Shown here in pieces: positions 9,357-18,062 of a DNA stretch of 64,000 nt. This DNA is from Sphingopyxis sp. H050 (GTDB lineage Bacteria > Pseudomonadota > Alphaproteobacteria > Sphingomonadales > Sphingomonadaceae). A model generated the notes under the pieces. It saw only the letters and a list, made by a program, of their open reading frames with translations. It searched no databases and was not told where the DNA came from. The number at the start of each line of letters is the position of its first letter. The first letter of the stretch is position 1. Position numbers and translations under genes: made by a program. The DNA lies in contig NZ_LNRZ01000002.1 in assembly GCF_001468265.1 (NCBI RefSeq), positions 310,001 through 374,000 on the forward strand, in the 5' to 3' direction.

Positions 9357-10454
9357 TCATGTCATAGCATTGATTTTACTAAATTTATTTGAAACGAACA
9401 TGGCCACACGCGGTCCAAGCGACAAGGCGACCAGAAATCGCATCGCCTGCAACGACATCACGAGCGGCGTGTCGCTGTGCGTCGACACCGCGATGATCGC
9501 GATCGAATCGAGCCCGCCGGGACTGGTAGCGAGATAGGCTGTGACCGGATCGATGCCGAGTTGCCAGACCAGAAGGCCGCCCAGCCCGGCGCACATGGCG
9601 ACCAGCACCAGCGAGGAAAGAATGATCCATGGCAGGCTGCGCGCCGCGCTGGCTACCACGTCGCGGCTGAACGTCAGGCCGATGCGCCAGCCGATGAAGG
9701 CGTAGGCGGCGGCGAGGAGCGGAGCCGGGGTTGCCAACGCCGCGCCCGACCACCAGTTCCACGCCGTGCCGATGACAATCGCGCTGATCATCGGCCCCGC
9801 CGGGATACGCAGTACCAGGCCGGCGACAACGCTCGCCAGCACGACCAGTAGGGTGACACCCAGCGCCGCGAGATCGAATCCTTGCCACAGCGCCACCGAC
9901 CTGTCCGGAGCGGTATGGCCGTCGCCTACAAACACCAGCAGAACGGACGCCACAACGACGACGGTCAGGACGCGCATATAGGTAATAACCGCAACCAGAC
10001 GCGCGTCGGCGCCATAGGCGTCGGCTAGAATCACCATCGGCGCCGCCCCGCCGGGGGCCGATCCCCAGATCGCGGCAGTGCCCGGCACCGCGCCCGACCG
10101 CATCAGGAGATAGCCGAGTACAAAACTCGCGGCAAAGACAGCGAAGGTCACGCCGACGAAGACGGGCCAGTCGTTCGCCAGCGTCGCCAGCAACCCCGGC
10201 TCGAAATAGCGCGCGATCAGACAGCCGATGACCGCCTGCGACGCGAGGAAGCAGGGGCGCGGCACGGTTACCGTCTTGCCTCGCATCGCAAGGACGATGC
10301 CGGCAAGCATCGGGCCGAGCAGCATGGCCGCCGGAACGGCAAGCAGTTCCAGCAATCCGGTCAGCGCGATCGAGAGTGCGAGCAGCGCGGCCCAGCGGGT
10401 CAGCGGAGGCCGCGGATATTGCTTCCCGGCCGCCTCGTCCGTGCCGTCATCCAC
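9357..10454 (-). CDS. AbrB family membrane permease (PF05145-type, often misnamed AbrB regulator)
   Basis: A 365-aa integral membrane protein with about ten hydrophobic helices in two repeated halves. Each half holds a glycine-rich re-entrant-like stretch (PAAMLLGPMLAGIVLA near residue 40, PAGPMISAIVIGTAW near 220). Conserved phrases IWGSAPGGAAPMVILADAYGAD and YLATSPGGLDSIAIIA are typical of this family, which often lies beside tricarboxylate transport genes. It is not a DNA-binding AbrB protein despite the name. The ATG lies 8 bp inside the CitMHS gene, so the two are co-transcribed and coupled. The substrate is unknown; an organic acid is the likely guess from context. Confidence 0.85.
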   Translation of the reverse strand: MDDGTDEAAGKQYPRPPLTRWAALLALSIALTGLLELLAVPAAMLLGPMLAGIVLAMRGKTVTVPRPCFLASQAVIGCLIARYFEPGLLATLANDWPVFVGVTFAVFAASFVLGYLLMRSGAVPGTAAIWGSAPGGAAPMVILADAYGADARLVAVITYMRVLTVVVVASVLLVFVGDGHTAPDRSVALWQGFDLAALGVTLLVVLASVVAGLVLRIPAGPMISAIVIGTAWNWWSGAALATPAPLLAAAYAFIGWRIGLTFSRDVVASAARSLPWIILSSLVLVAMCAGLGGLLVWQLGIDPVTAYLATSPGGLDSIAIIAVSTHSDTPLVMSLQAMRFLVALSLGPRVAMFVSNKFSKINAMT

Positions 10455-11787
10455 CTGCAGCGACGAACGGGAACGCGCCGGTCAGGATCGCGGCGAAGAA
10501 AAAGACGACGCATGAGCCAAGCGCCCATTTGAGAGTGAAGCGCTGATGCTCGCCAAGCTCGATTCCGACGAAGCTCACGAGGAGGAAGGTCGAGGCGACG
10601 AGCGGGCTCAACAGATGCACCTGCTGCCCGACCAGCGAGGCGCGCCCCATCTCGACAGGACTGATGCCGTAATGCGTCCCCGTTTCGGCAAGGATGGGTA
10701 CGATGCCGTAGTAAAAGGCGTCGTTGGAAATGAAGAAGGTAAAGGGCGCACTCAGCACGGCGGTGATCGGCGCCAGATAGGGACCCATGCTTTCCGGCAC
10801 CGCGTGGGTCACCGTAGCGGCCATCGCATCGACCATTTGCGTCCCCGAAAGGATGCCGGTGAAGATGCCGGCGGCAAAGACCAGCCCGCCCACCGCGAGC
10901 GCGTTGCCCGCATGAGCCGACAACCGTTCGCGCTGTTCGTCGAGCGACGGGAAGTTGAGCATCATCGCGAGCGCAAAGGCGAGCATGAAGAGGACGGCTA
11001 GCGGCATGACGCCCATGACCAGCATTACCAGGAGCCCGAACGTGAGCGCGAGATTGAACCAGAAGAGCCGTGGACGCCGGGCCTCGACATGGCTTTCGAC
11101 GTCGGCTGCGAGGATTTCGGATGCGGTCGCATCTTCGTCGATCGCATCGACCGGCAGCTTCGCCAGCCTGTCGCGTTCCTTCAGTCCGAAACGATAGGCG
11201 ACGAACACAACCCAGGCCGCGGTCGCGATCATCGACGGGATCAGCGGCAGGAATATGTCGCTGACGTCGACATGGAGCGCGCTCGCAACCCGCGCCGTGG
11301 GGCCGCCCCACGGCAGCACATTCATCACCCCGCCCGCCATGATCACGACGCAGGCGAGCATCCGGACGTCCATTTTCATATGACGATAGACGGGCAGCAT
11401 TGCCGCGGTGGTGATCATGTAGGTCGTCGCGCCGTCCCCATCGAGCGATACCATCAGCGCAAGCAGCGCGGAACCGATCATGATGCGGACGGGGTCGCCG
11501 TGTACGATGCGGACGATCGCACGGATTAACGGGTCGAAGACGCCGACATCGATCATCAGCCCGAAATAAAGGATCGCAAAGACCAGCATGACACCGGTCG
11601 GGGCGAGTTGCTTCACGCCGTTCATCATCATCGTGCCGAGGTCGGTCTGATAGGCCCCGAACAACAGAAATCCGACCAGCGCGAAAGAAACCGGCACGAC
11701 AATCAGCGCGACAATGGCGGAAAGACGCTTGGTCATGATCAGCGTCATGAAGACGCTGACCATCGCGAAGGCGTAGAGAGACAACAT
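10447..11787 (-). CDS. CitMHS family (metal-)citrate:H+ symporter
   Basis: A 446-aa inner-membrane transporter of the CitMHS family, which takes up citrate complexed with Mg2+ or Ca2+ together with protons. It has about 11 hydrophobic helices and the family phrases MVSLDGDGATTYMITTAAMLP and GGVMNVLPWGGPTARVASAL in the N-terminal half. GTQMVDAMAATV and FFISNDAFYYGIVPILAE lie in the C-terminal half, with a cytoplasmic loop around residues 225-265. It is the first gene of a pair with the AbrB-type permease, behind a 158-bp region that separates it from the sensor kinase gene and should hold the regulated promoter. Metal preference cannot be read from sequence. Confidence 0.9.
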   Translation of the reverse strand: MLSLYAFAMVSVFMTLIMTKRLSAIVALIVVPVSFALVGFLLFGAYQTDLGTMMMNGVKQLAPTGVMLVFAILYFGLMIDVGVFDPLIRAIVRIVHGDPVRIMIGSALLALMVSLDGDGATTYMITTAAMLPVYRHMKMDVRMLACVVIMAGGVMNVLPWGGPTARVASALHVDVSDIFLPLIPSMIATAAWVVFVAYRFGLKERDRLAKLPVDAIDEDATASEILAADVESHVEARRPRLFWFNLALTFGLLVMLVMGVMPLAVLFMLAFALAMMLNFPSLDEQRERLSAHAGNALAVGGLVFAAGIFTGILSGTQMVDAMAATVTHAVPESMGPYLAPITAVLSAPFTFFISNDAFYYGIVPILAETGTHYGISPVEMGRASLVGQQVHLLSPLVASTFLLVSFVGIELGEHQRFTLKWALGSCVVFFFAAILTGAFPFVAAGG

Positions 11788-11945
11788 GGTCCTGATCAGC
11801 CGAGTGGTGCCGCAGCCGGAGGCCGGACAAGGCCCCCCGCGCTTCGGCGGGCCGGCAAAGATGCCGGCATGTCCGCGCCTTGATGGATAGCCACAAATCC
11901 TCCCTCATTGCTGTTCCTGTTCCGGAACCTTGCACACCAACTAGC

Positions 11946-13358
11946 TCAGGGACCTTTCACCAAGCTGTCAGCGTCTGGCGGGAAAATAATCGTAAGCCGC
12001 AAACCGCGATCACCCGGACCGCCGTCGAGCCCGAGGTCAAGGCCGAGAGTCTCGGCGATCGAGTGGGCGATCGACAATCCCAATCCGCTGCCATCGTTCC
12101 CGGCGTGCGGGTTCAGCCGAATGAAGCGTTCAAAGACCTTTTCGCGATCTTCGGGCGGAATGCCGGGCCCGTCGTCCTCAACCCGGATCGCGGCGGGTCG
12201 CTCATCGACAATCACGCTGACCTGCCCGCCCGGCCGGTTATAGCGAATGGCATTGTCGACGATGTTGACGAGCATTTCCGTCGCCAGCGCCGTGTTGGTC
12301 CGGACCTCGACCGCGCGCTGCGGCGCGCCGAGATGCAGTCGAATCTGCCTTGCGCTCGCGACGGCCTCCTGCCCGCTCACGACATCGGCCGCTAACCGGC
12401 GAAGATCGGCCGGCTCAAGGATCACCCGTTCGGGATGTCCGCTATCAACGCGCGCCAGTGACAGCAGCTGGTTCAGCAAATGGCTGAGCCGGGCTCCTGC
12501 ATCGTCGATATCTTCGATCGACCCTTTCGCTTCGGCGCTTCCCGGCTTCGCCCGCTTGAGGACCGCGACATGGGTGCGCAGGACCGACAGCGGTGTACGC
12601 ATCTGGTGCGATGCATCGGCGGTAAACCGGCGAATGCCCGCAAATCCGCTGTCGAGCCGGGCGAGCATGGTGTTGAATGCACTGACCAGATCGCCGAGTT
12701 CGCCCGGAACGCCGGCAGCCGAAAGCGGGGTCAGGTCCTCCGCACCGCGTCGATCCATTTCGGCCTGCAAACGCTTCAGCGGAGCAAGGCCGCGACGCAC
12801 GGCGATCGGCATCAGCATGGCTGCGGTAGCAATGAGCGCGAGCTCCAGCACCGCGAGCCCGACCAGCAGTCCACGCGCCATACGCTTGCGCGCATCGAGC
12901 GTTTCGGCGACCTGAACGACGATCGGCTCGCTGACCTGCGGCACGATCCGGGTAACCGCCACGATACGGACTTCATGTCCCAGGTATCGACTTTCGGCGA
13001 AAGTAAACTCCTCCTGCCGCGCCGGGTCGATCCGGATCTGGGGCAGGTCCGTATAGCCGGTCAGGATTTCGCGCCCCCGCCGGACGCTGTAATAGACATT
13101 GTCGCGCGCGTTATTCTCCAGCATTCCGAATACGGCAGGTGAAAGATCGAGGGTGATTTCGCCATCGTCGCTGCCCAGCGAGTCGGCTATGCCGCGTGAT
13201 GCCGCGCTCAATATCCGGTCGTTAACGGCGCCGACCGTGCGGGTAATCGCAAAAGAACCGGCGACCCCGAGGACCAGCGCCAGCATCGCAACCGGCAGGA
13301 CCAGCCATCCGAGCATCCGGCCCGTCAACGACCCTTCCCGCGGCCGGGCTGACTTCAA
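11946..13358 (-). CDS. tctE: TctE-like sensor histidine kinase
   Basis: A 470-aa membrane sensor kinase. TM1 lies at about 13-35, followed by a periplasmic 2CSK_N-type domain (about 36-170), TM2 (about 175-198), HAMP, a HisKA domain with phospho-acceptor His in TADASHQMRTPLSVLR, and a HATPase domain. The ATPase part has N-box NIVDNAIRYNRPGG, G1 VEDDGPGIPPEDR and G2 GSGLGLSIAHSIAE, all intact. The start ATG overlaps the regulator stop by 4 bp (13355-13358). This domain order is that of TctE, the tricarboxylate sensor. With the CitMHS transporter downstream and a solute-binding lipoprotein upstream, citrate-type signals are the best guess. Confidence 0.88.
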   Translation of the reverse strand: MKSARPREGSLTGRMLGWLVLPVAMLALVLGVAGSFAITRTVGAVNDRILSAASRGIADSLGSDDGEITLDLSPAVFGMLENNARDNVYYSVRRGREILTGYTDLPQIRIDPARQEEFTFAESRYLGHEVRIVAVTRIVPQVSEPIVVQVAETLDARKRMARGLLVGLAVLELALIATAAMLMPIAVRRGLAPLKRLQAEMDRRGAEDLTPLSAAGVPGELGDLVSAFNTMLARLDSGFAGIRRFTADASHQMRTPLSVLRTHVAVLKRAKPGSAEAKGSIEDIDDAGARLSHLLNQLLSLARVDSGHPERVILEPADLRRLAADVVSGQEAVASARQIRLHLGAPQRAVEVRTNTALATEMLVNIVDNAIRYNRPGGQVSVIVDERPAAIRVEDDGPGIPPEDREKVFERFIRLNPHAGNDGSGLGLSIAHSIAETLGLDLGLDGGPGDRGLRLTIIFPPDADSLVKGP

Positions 13359-14023
13359 CGCGGTTCGATCACATAGCCGAGGCCACGGATTGTCCGGATT
13401 GCAGGACCATCGGGCTCGAGCTTGCGGCGAAGGCGCGCGACATAAACCTCGATCGCGTTCGGTGACACGGGTTCATCGTAACCGAACACCTCCGCGCTCA
13501 ACCTTTCCTTTGGCACGACCTTGCCCGTCTGCGCCGAGAGGCGTTCGAGGACGGCCCATTCGCGGCGCCGCAAATCGAGCGTCCGTCCGTCGACCGCCGC
13601 GATACGACGAGCAGGATCGATGGTCAGCCGGCCGATCGTCGTCAGCGGCGAGGCCTCGCCCGCCGCGCGGCGCAGCAGCGCGCGAACGCGAGCCTCGAGT
13701 TCGCCCGCATCGAAGGGCTTCAGCAAATAATCGTCGGCGCCATGGTCCAGCCCCGCGATGCGGTCCTCGATCGCATCGCGCGCGGTCAGGACCAGTACGG
13801 GAACCTTGGATTCGCCGCGCCGGATCGCATTCAGGACGTCGAGGCCGGAAATGTCCGGCAGTCCGATGTCGAGCACCACCAGCGCATAGGGTTCCTCGCG
13901 GACGACCATCATCGCGGTTTCGCCGTCCTCGGCAACATCGACCGAATGCCCCGCGCTCCTCAGCAGTGCGGAAACACCGCGCGCGAGGGGCGGATCATCT
14001 TCGACAAGCAATATCCTCGCCAT
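13355..14023 (-). CDS. tctD: TctD-like OmpR-family response regulator
   Basis: A 222-aa DNA-binding regulator paired with the TctE-like kinase. The receiver domain begins MARILLVEDDPPLARG with the acidic pair EDD, the phospho-acceptor Asp in VVLDIGLPDISG (about residue 51) and Lys in YLLKPFDAGEL. The C-terminal winged helix (about 128-220) ends IRTIRGLGYVIEPR. I set the start at ATG 14023 because the receiver domain starts there; the open frame extends 159 nt further but that part looks non-coding. Only 79 bp separate it from the divergent solute-binding protein gene, so it may control both directions. Confidence 0.9.
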   Translation of the reverse strand: MARILLVEDDPPLARGVSALLRSAGHSVDVAEDGETAMMVVREEPYALVVLDIGLPDISGLDVLNAIRRGESKVPVLVLTARDAIEDRIAGLDHGADDYLLKPFDAGELEARVRALLRRAAGEASPLTTIGRLTIDPARRIAAVDGRTLDLRRREWAVLERLSAQTGKVVPKERLSAEVFGYDEPVSPNAIEVYVARLRRKLEPDGPAIRTIRGLGYVIEPR

Positions 14024-14102
14024 CGCTTCAATCTGGCGAAACTCGGCATATTGGTCCACAGGAGATTTAAAGGGAGAGTGACGTGCGAAGGGGAAAGCCC
14101 CG

Positions 14103-15242
14103 ATGAAATCACGCGGCATCGTCCGTTGCCTCGGGCTCTGGGTCGGAATTTTTGGGCTTTCGGGTGGCTGTTCCCCGGACACCGACTATGCCGCGCGGGT
14201 TCCCGCGGGCTACGACGTTTCTTACGCGAACCTTGTCGAGGACGGCACGAAGGAAGGCCGGCTTGTCATCTGGTCGACGACCGACCGGAAGGTCATGCGC
14301 GATCTCCTGTCTGCATTCGAACGCGCCTATCCCGGGATAACGACCGACTATCACGATCTGTCCGCCCGCGATGTCCGCGACCGGTTTCTGGACGAAGAAA
14401 AGGCCGGGCGCGGAAATCCCGACCTCCTCCTTTCGTCGTCGATGGACATGCAGATCAAGCTCGTGAACGACGGCTATGCCCAGTCCTATGACTCGCCCGA
14501 AAAGGGAAATCTGCCCGATTGGGCGAACTGGAAGAATCAAGCCTGGGGCGTTACCGCCGAACCGGTTGTCATGGTCTACAACAAGGCGCTGCTGTCGCCC
14601 GAGCGTGTCCCGCGCAACCATATGGACTTCGTCCGGTTGCTCGAACAGCGCGACACGGAATTGCAGGGACGTATCGCGACCTATGATCCCGCTTCATCGT
14701 CGGTCGGCTATCTCTGTCTGTCGCAGGACAATGCCACCAGCGGTCACGTCTGGCAGATGGCTCATGGCCTTGGCGCCAACCGGGCCCGTTTTTTTTCGAC
14801 TAGCGAAGAGGTGATCAAGGATGTTTCGAGCGGACGGTCGGTGATCGGCTATAATGTCCTCGGATCCTATGCCTTGGACGAGGCGGCTCGCAATCCCGAG
14901 CTGGGGGTCGTGTTCCCCGCCGACTACACGCTGGTCATGTCGCGGATCGCCATGATCCCGACCACGTCCGGCCATCCCAACGCCGCGCGGTTGTTTCTGG
15001 ATTTTCTGTTGTCCGCCAAGGGCCAGGTGCTGCTTACCCGCCATGCGATGCCCTCGGTGCGCAGCGACGTGGAGCGGCCGATGGAACTGCGCGGCACCAC
15101 GGCACCGATGCGAGCAATACGCGTAGGTCCTGAACTGCTCATCGCGCAGGACAAGCTGACCCGTAACCGATTCATGAAACAGTGGAATCGCGAAATTGAG
15201 GCCGGCGCAGCATCAAGCAAGCAGATTGGTCCAACAGGGTGA
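14103..15242 (+). CDS. Orphan ABC-type extracellular solute-binding lipoprotein
   Basis: A 379-aa periplasmic binding protein without any adjacent ABC permease or ATPase. The N-terminus carries a lipoprotein signal ending LSGGC (Cys about residue 23). The mature part resembles ferric/carboxylate-type family 1 binding proteins: GRLVIWSTTDRKVMRDLLSAFERAYPGI, NPDLLLSSSMDMQIKLV, and a C-terminal HPNAARLFLDFLLSAKGQ segment. AAGGGGAAAG lies before ATG 14103. It is divergent from the tctD-tctE pair, so a role as ligand-binding co-sensor for the kinase is plausible, as known for some periplasmic sensing proteins. An alternative is an uptake protein using a distant permease. Confidence 0.85.
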   Translation: MKSRGIVRCLGLWVGIFGLSGGCSPDTDYAARVPAGYDVSYANLVEDGTKEGRLVIWSTTDRKVMRDLLSAFERAYPGITTDYHDLSARDVRDRFLDEEKAGRGNPDLLLSSSMDMQIKLVNDGYAQSYDSPEKGNLPDWANWKNQAWGVTAEPVVMVYNKALLSPERVPRNHMDFVRLLEQRDTELQGRIATYDPASSSVGYLCLSQDNATSGHVWQMAHGLGANRARFFSTSEEVIKDVSSGRSVIGYNVLGSYALDEAARNPELGVVFPADYTLVMSRIAMIPTTSGHPNAARLFLDFLLSAKGQVLLTRHAMPSVRSDVERPMELRGTTAPMRAIRVGPELLIAQDKLTRNRFMKQWNREIEAGAASSKQIGPTG

Positions 15243-15387
15243 TAGCGGACAACCTCACGGAGCGCTTTGGGCGCATTCTACCACCGATCAATCGGCCTTC
15301 TTCTTAGCCTGTAGGCAATACTTGCCGAGGCGTGCGCCAAAGCGGAGCCGCTCGCCTCCGGTAGACTCGGGCAAATCGCCCCAACGT

Positions 15388-15432
15388 TCAAATAGCCACT
15401 TCCAGCGAATTATAATACTGGTGTCTCCGGGA
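15388..15432 (-). repeat. Copy 1 of a 45-bp repeated tail ending YNSLEVAI-stop
   Basis: On the minus strand this reads SRRHQYYNSLEVAI and stop. The second copy at 18356-18400 reads SRGHLCYNSLEVAI and stop. In the shared YNSLEVAI part the four base differences all fall at third codon positions and are synonymous, so the segment behaves like a conserved coding 3' end. The two copies are in the same orientation and bracket the siderophore receptor gene. Confidence 0.55.
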
Positions 15433-15481
15433 ACCCGGGACCACCTTTATTATAGCCCGGCCGGTGTCGGGTTGCAGGTTG

Positions 15482-15670
15482 TCATTTACGAAGTCGAGAA
15501 TGCCGATGAGCGACCCATGACGGTGGCGTGGACCTCGCCGCGCTTTGCGCCGGAATGCGCCCTGCAACGACCATATTTGCCACGCGGACGTCGTTGGAAT
15601 CGATCTCGGCTATGGTGGGGCAAGCGTGCATGGCATTCGCACACGAGCAACCGAATACAGCGGCTAGCAA
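15482..15670 (-). pseudogene. Possible decayed gene for a small exported protein
   Basis: A 62-codon frame starts MLAAVFGCSCANAMHACPTIAEIDSNDVRV, which looks like a short signal peptide followed by a Cys-containing mature start. After about residue 39 the sequence becomes low-quality Arg/Ser/Pro. A different frame further downstream (LIGILDFVNDNLQPDTGRA, then the YNSLEVAI tail) looks more protein-like, so a frameshift is suspected. I do not recognise a named family. This could equally be a chance ORF. Confidence 0.25.
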
Positions 15671-15852
15671 CAGGCGAAATGCTGGTCCTGACGTGACCCC
15701 TGTCTTTCATCCAGCTGCAACCAGAGACCGAGGGGTGTTGTCGCGCATAAGCGCAGGTGAAGCAACGGGCGGGGCTAGGCTGCTGAACCGTCTTCGGGGC
15801 GCTGCACTGCAATTCGGCCTACGGACGGGCATTTGGTCAACCACGGTGCGTC

Positions 15853-15883
15853 GAGGGCGGGAGCGCAAGGCACTCCCGCCCTC
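15853..15883 (-). terminator. Strong hairpin after the siderophore receptor gene
   Basis: An 11-bp perfect stem (GAGGGCGGGAG with CTCCCGCCCTC) closes a 9-nt loop, 11 bp past the stop of the leftward receptor gene. There is no T-run after it, so it may be a pause or mRNA-stabilising hairpin rather than a classical intrinsic terminator. Confidence 0.5.
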
Positions 15884-15894
15884 TCGGCTTGCCG

Positions 15895-17970
15895 TCAGAA
15901 CTTCACGCGAGCGGTAAAGCGCGCGTTGATCGGCGCGCCGGGCGTGATGTTATTGTTGTTGTGCGCGTCGGAGAAGTAGCTCTCGTCGAGCAAATTCTCG
16001 ACGTTGACCTGGAACTCGATCCGCTCGTTCGCCTTGAAGAACAGCGCGGCGTCCACGCGGGTAAAGGCGGGCAAGCGGGTGGTCGTTGCCGATGTCCGGA
16101 TTGCCGCGAACTGGCTCGACTGATGGATCACGCCGATACCCGCGCCAACGCTGCTGTTGAAGTCATAGCGATTCCACAAGGCGAACTGGTGCTTCGGCAC
16201 CTGCGCCAGCCGCACGAAACCGTTCCCGCGAAGCTGCGCATCCTGATAGGTATAGCCACCGCTCACTTGCCAATTGGGCGTGATCCGGCCGGTCAACGCC
16301 AGTTCGACGCCTTTGGTCCGCGTCTCGCCGACGTTGATCGTCGCGGTGACGTTGTTCGGATCGGGAGTCGTCGCATTGGTCCGATCGAGCTGGAACAGCG
16401 CGAGCGTGACATTGAGATCGGGCCGGATGTCCCACTTGGCGCCGACCTCATAATTGGTGAACCTTTCGGGTGCGAGATTCTGCTGCGTCGCCGACATCGT
16501 CAGGAACTGGTCGCCCGAGCGCGGCAGGAAGGACCGGCTGTAGCTGCCATAGACCGAGATATTGTCACGTGGCTTCAGGATCAGACCGACGCGCGGGGAA
16601 ACCTTCTCGTCAGTGCGCGCGAAGGGTCGCGGCGTGCCGACCAGATCGGTGCCCTTGATCTCGAACCGGTCGTAGCGAAGGCCGACCACCAGATCGACAT
16701 GCGCTCCAAAGCTGATCTGGTCCTGTGCATAGGCCGAGAAGAACTGCACGTCGGACTCGGTGTTCCGGGCGAGCGCGCCAAAGGTGACCGTCGGATAGAC
16801 GATATTGGCGAGGTTGAGCGTGCTGCTCGATAGCGTTCCGTTCCGGCGCTGGTTGGTGGAATCCTGATCGCCATATTCGAGGCCGAGCAGGATCTTGTTG
16901 CCGATCGATCCGAAGTTCACGTCCCACACCAGATTGCTCTGCGCGATGAAGTTCTGCCGCGTCGTCGGATCGGTATAGCTGGACAGTGCGACGGTGCCCG
17001 TCTGGCCGGTGGCGGCGCCATTGGCGAAAACATTGGTGTAATATTTGTCATAGTCGCCATAGAGCAGTGTGGTCGACCAGTTCAGGTTTTCCGCGAGTTC
17101 GCCATCGAGCCGCGCCTTGACGATATGCGCCTCGAGTCCAGCGCGATTGACACCCGGGACGCCAATGAATGTGTCCCGATAGCCGGTGATCGGGCGGTTC
17201 GGCTGGCCCGCCGCAGTGGCGATCGAAGGTACACCGCGGTCGGTGACGCGATCGTCGTTCACATATTCGTACGAGAGGCCGAGCTGCCACTGCCCTAGGT
17301 TGACCGCGAAATAGGGATTGATCGCATAGCGCTCGCCCTCGAAGAAATCGCGGTGATTGTCGAGGCTCTCATAATTGGCGTTGAGGCGGAAAGCGGCATT
17401 GCCGCTGATCGGCGCATTGATGTCCGCCGTCACGTCCCACGCGCCGAAGGTGTTGACGCTCGCCGAGCCGCCGATCGCCAGCGCCTCTGCGGAAGGCGTC
17501 TTCTGCACGCGATTGATGATGCCGCCGCTGCCGCCGCGGCCGAAAATCAGCGCGAAGGGGCCCTTGAGGACCTCGATGCGCTCGATGTTGTACAGGCCGC
17601 GATAATATTGCACGTCGTCGCGCACGCCATCGAGGAAGAAGTCGGCGGTCGTATTCTGGCCGCGCAGGGTAATCTGGTCGCGGTTTCCTTCACCCTGGCC
17701 GATGGTGGTTCCCGGCACGTAGCGCAGGACGTCGGCGATGCTGTGCTGTGCCTGATCGTCCAGCCGCTCGCGCGTTACCACCGAGATGGTCTGCGGCACG
17801 TCGATGAGCGGCGTGTCGGTCTTGGTCGCAGTGACGGAGTTTTCCGCGAAATAGCCGTCGGCTTTGCCGGTGACGATGATCGTGCGGCTGTCGTCCGATT
17901 CGGCTTCGGCCGCCGTCGCGGCGGTTGGAAACGCAAGCAAGGCAGCCGACAATAGCAATTTGGATTTCAT
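15895..17970 (-). CDS. TonB-dependent siderophore receptor (691 aa)
   Basis: Outer-membrane importer of a ferric siderophore, of the FhuE/FoxA/Fiu-like TonB-siderophore type. A signal peptide (1-21, ending TAATAAE) precedes the TonB-box-like SRTIIVTGKAD. The plug has DTPLIDVPQTISVVTRE, the siderophore-receptor phrase ADVLRYVPGT, FFLDGVRDD, and IEVLKGPFALIFGRGGSGGIINRV. The barrel ends with a terminal Phe (TARVKF), preceded by FQVNVENLLDESYFSDAHNNNNITPGAP. Length is normal. A candidate Fur operator lies about 45-65 bp upstream of ATG 17970, so iron-repressed expression is expected. No siderophore synthesis gene is nearby. Confidence 0.93.
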   Translation of the reverse strand: MKSKLLLSAALLAFPTAATAAEAESDDSRTIIVTGKADGYFAENSVTATKTDTPLIDVPQTISVVTRERLDDQAQHSIADVLRYVPGTTIGQGEGNRDQITLRGQNTTADFFLDGVRDDVQYYRGLYNIERIEVLKGPFALIFGRGGSGGIINRVQKTPSAEALAIGGSASVNTFGAWDVTADINAPISGNAAFRLNANYESLDNHRDFFEGERYAINPYFAVNLGQWQLGLSYEYVNDDRVTDRGVPSIATAAGQPNRPITGYRDTFIGVPGVNRAGLEAHIVKARLDGELAENLNWSTTLLYGDYDKYYTNVFANGAATGQTGTVALSSYTDPTTRQNFIAQSNLVWDVNFGSIGNKILLGLEYGDQDSTNQRRNGTLSSSTLNLANIVYPTVTFGALARNTESDVQFFSAYAQDQISFGAHVDLVVGLRYDRFEIKGTDLVGTPRPFARTDEKVSPRVGLILKPRDNISVYGSYSRSFLPRSGDQFLTMSATQQNLAPERFTNYEVGAKWDIRPDLNVTLALFQLDRTNATTPDPNNVTATINVGETRTKGVELALTGRITPNWQVSGGYTYQDAQLRGNGFVRLAQVPKHQFALWNRYDFNSSVGAGIGVIHQSSQFAAIRTSATTTRLPAFTRVDAALFFKANERIEFQVNVENLLDESYFSDAHNNNNITPGAPINARFTARVKF

Positions 17971-18012
17971 GAAATTCCCCCTGAGAGCAGCGATGATCGC
18001 GGGCCCCTACAG

Positions 18013-18036
18013 ATAATGCGATTGATTTGCAATATT
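18013..18036 (-). promoter_or_regulatory. Candidate Fur-type operator upstream of the siderophore receptor
   Basis: The AT-rich segment ATAATGCGATTGATTTGCAAT is an imperfect palindrome with ATGC and GCAA half-sites spaced like alphaproteobacterial Fur boxes. It stands out from the GC-rich surroundings and precedes a siderophore receptor gene. The site is judged by eye only. Confidence 0.45.
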
Positions 18037-18062
18037 AAGCAGCAGTGAGGAAAATGTGGTGC

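Larger units (their letters stand above)
15243..15894. other. 650-bp region with decayed coding sequence and a repeat copy, no intact gene supported
   Basis: No ORF here has convincing homology and a ribosome site. It contains a possible decayed small exported-protein gene (15482-15670), one copy of a repeated coding-like tail (15388-15432) and a hairpin near the siderophore receptor stop (15853-15883). Stop codons interrupt the reading frames that look protein-like, which suggests a decayed gene. Confidence 0.5.

Noticed and set aside
15288-15446. Open minus frame reading IIIRWKWLFERWGDLPEST
   Set aside because: It looks protein-like, but the matching repeat copy at 18356 has a stop in this frame, while the YNSLEVAI frame keeps synonymous differences. 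I favour the latter.
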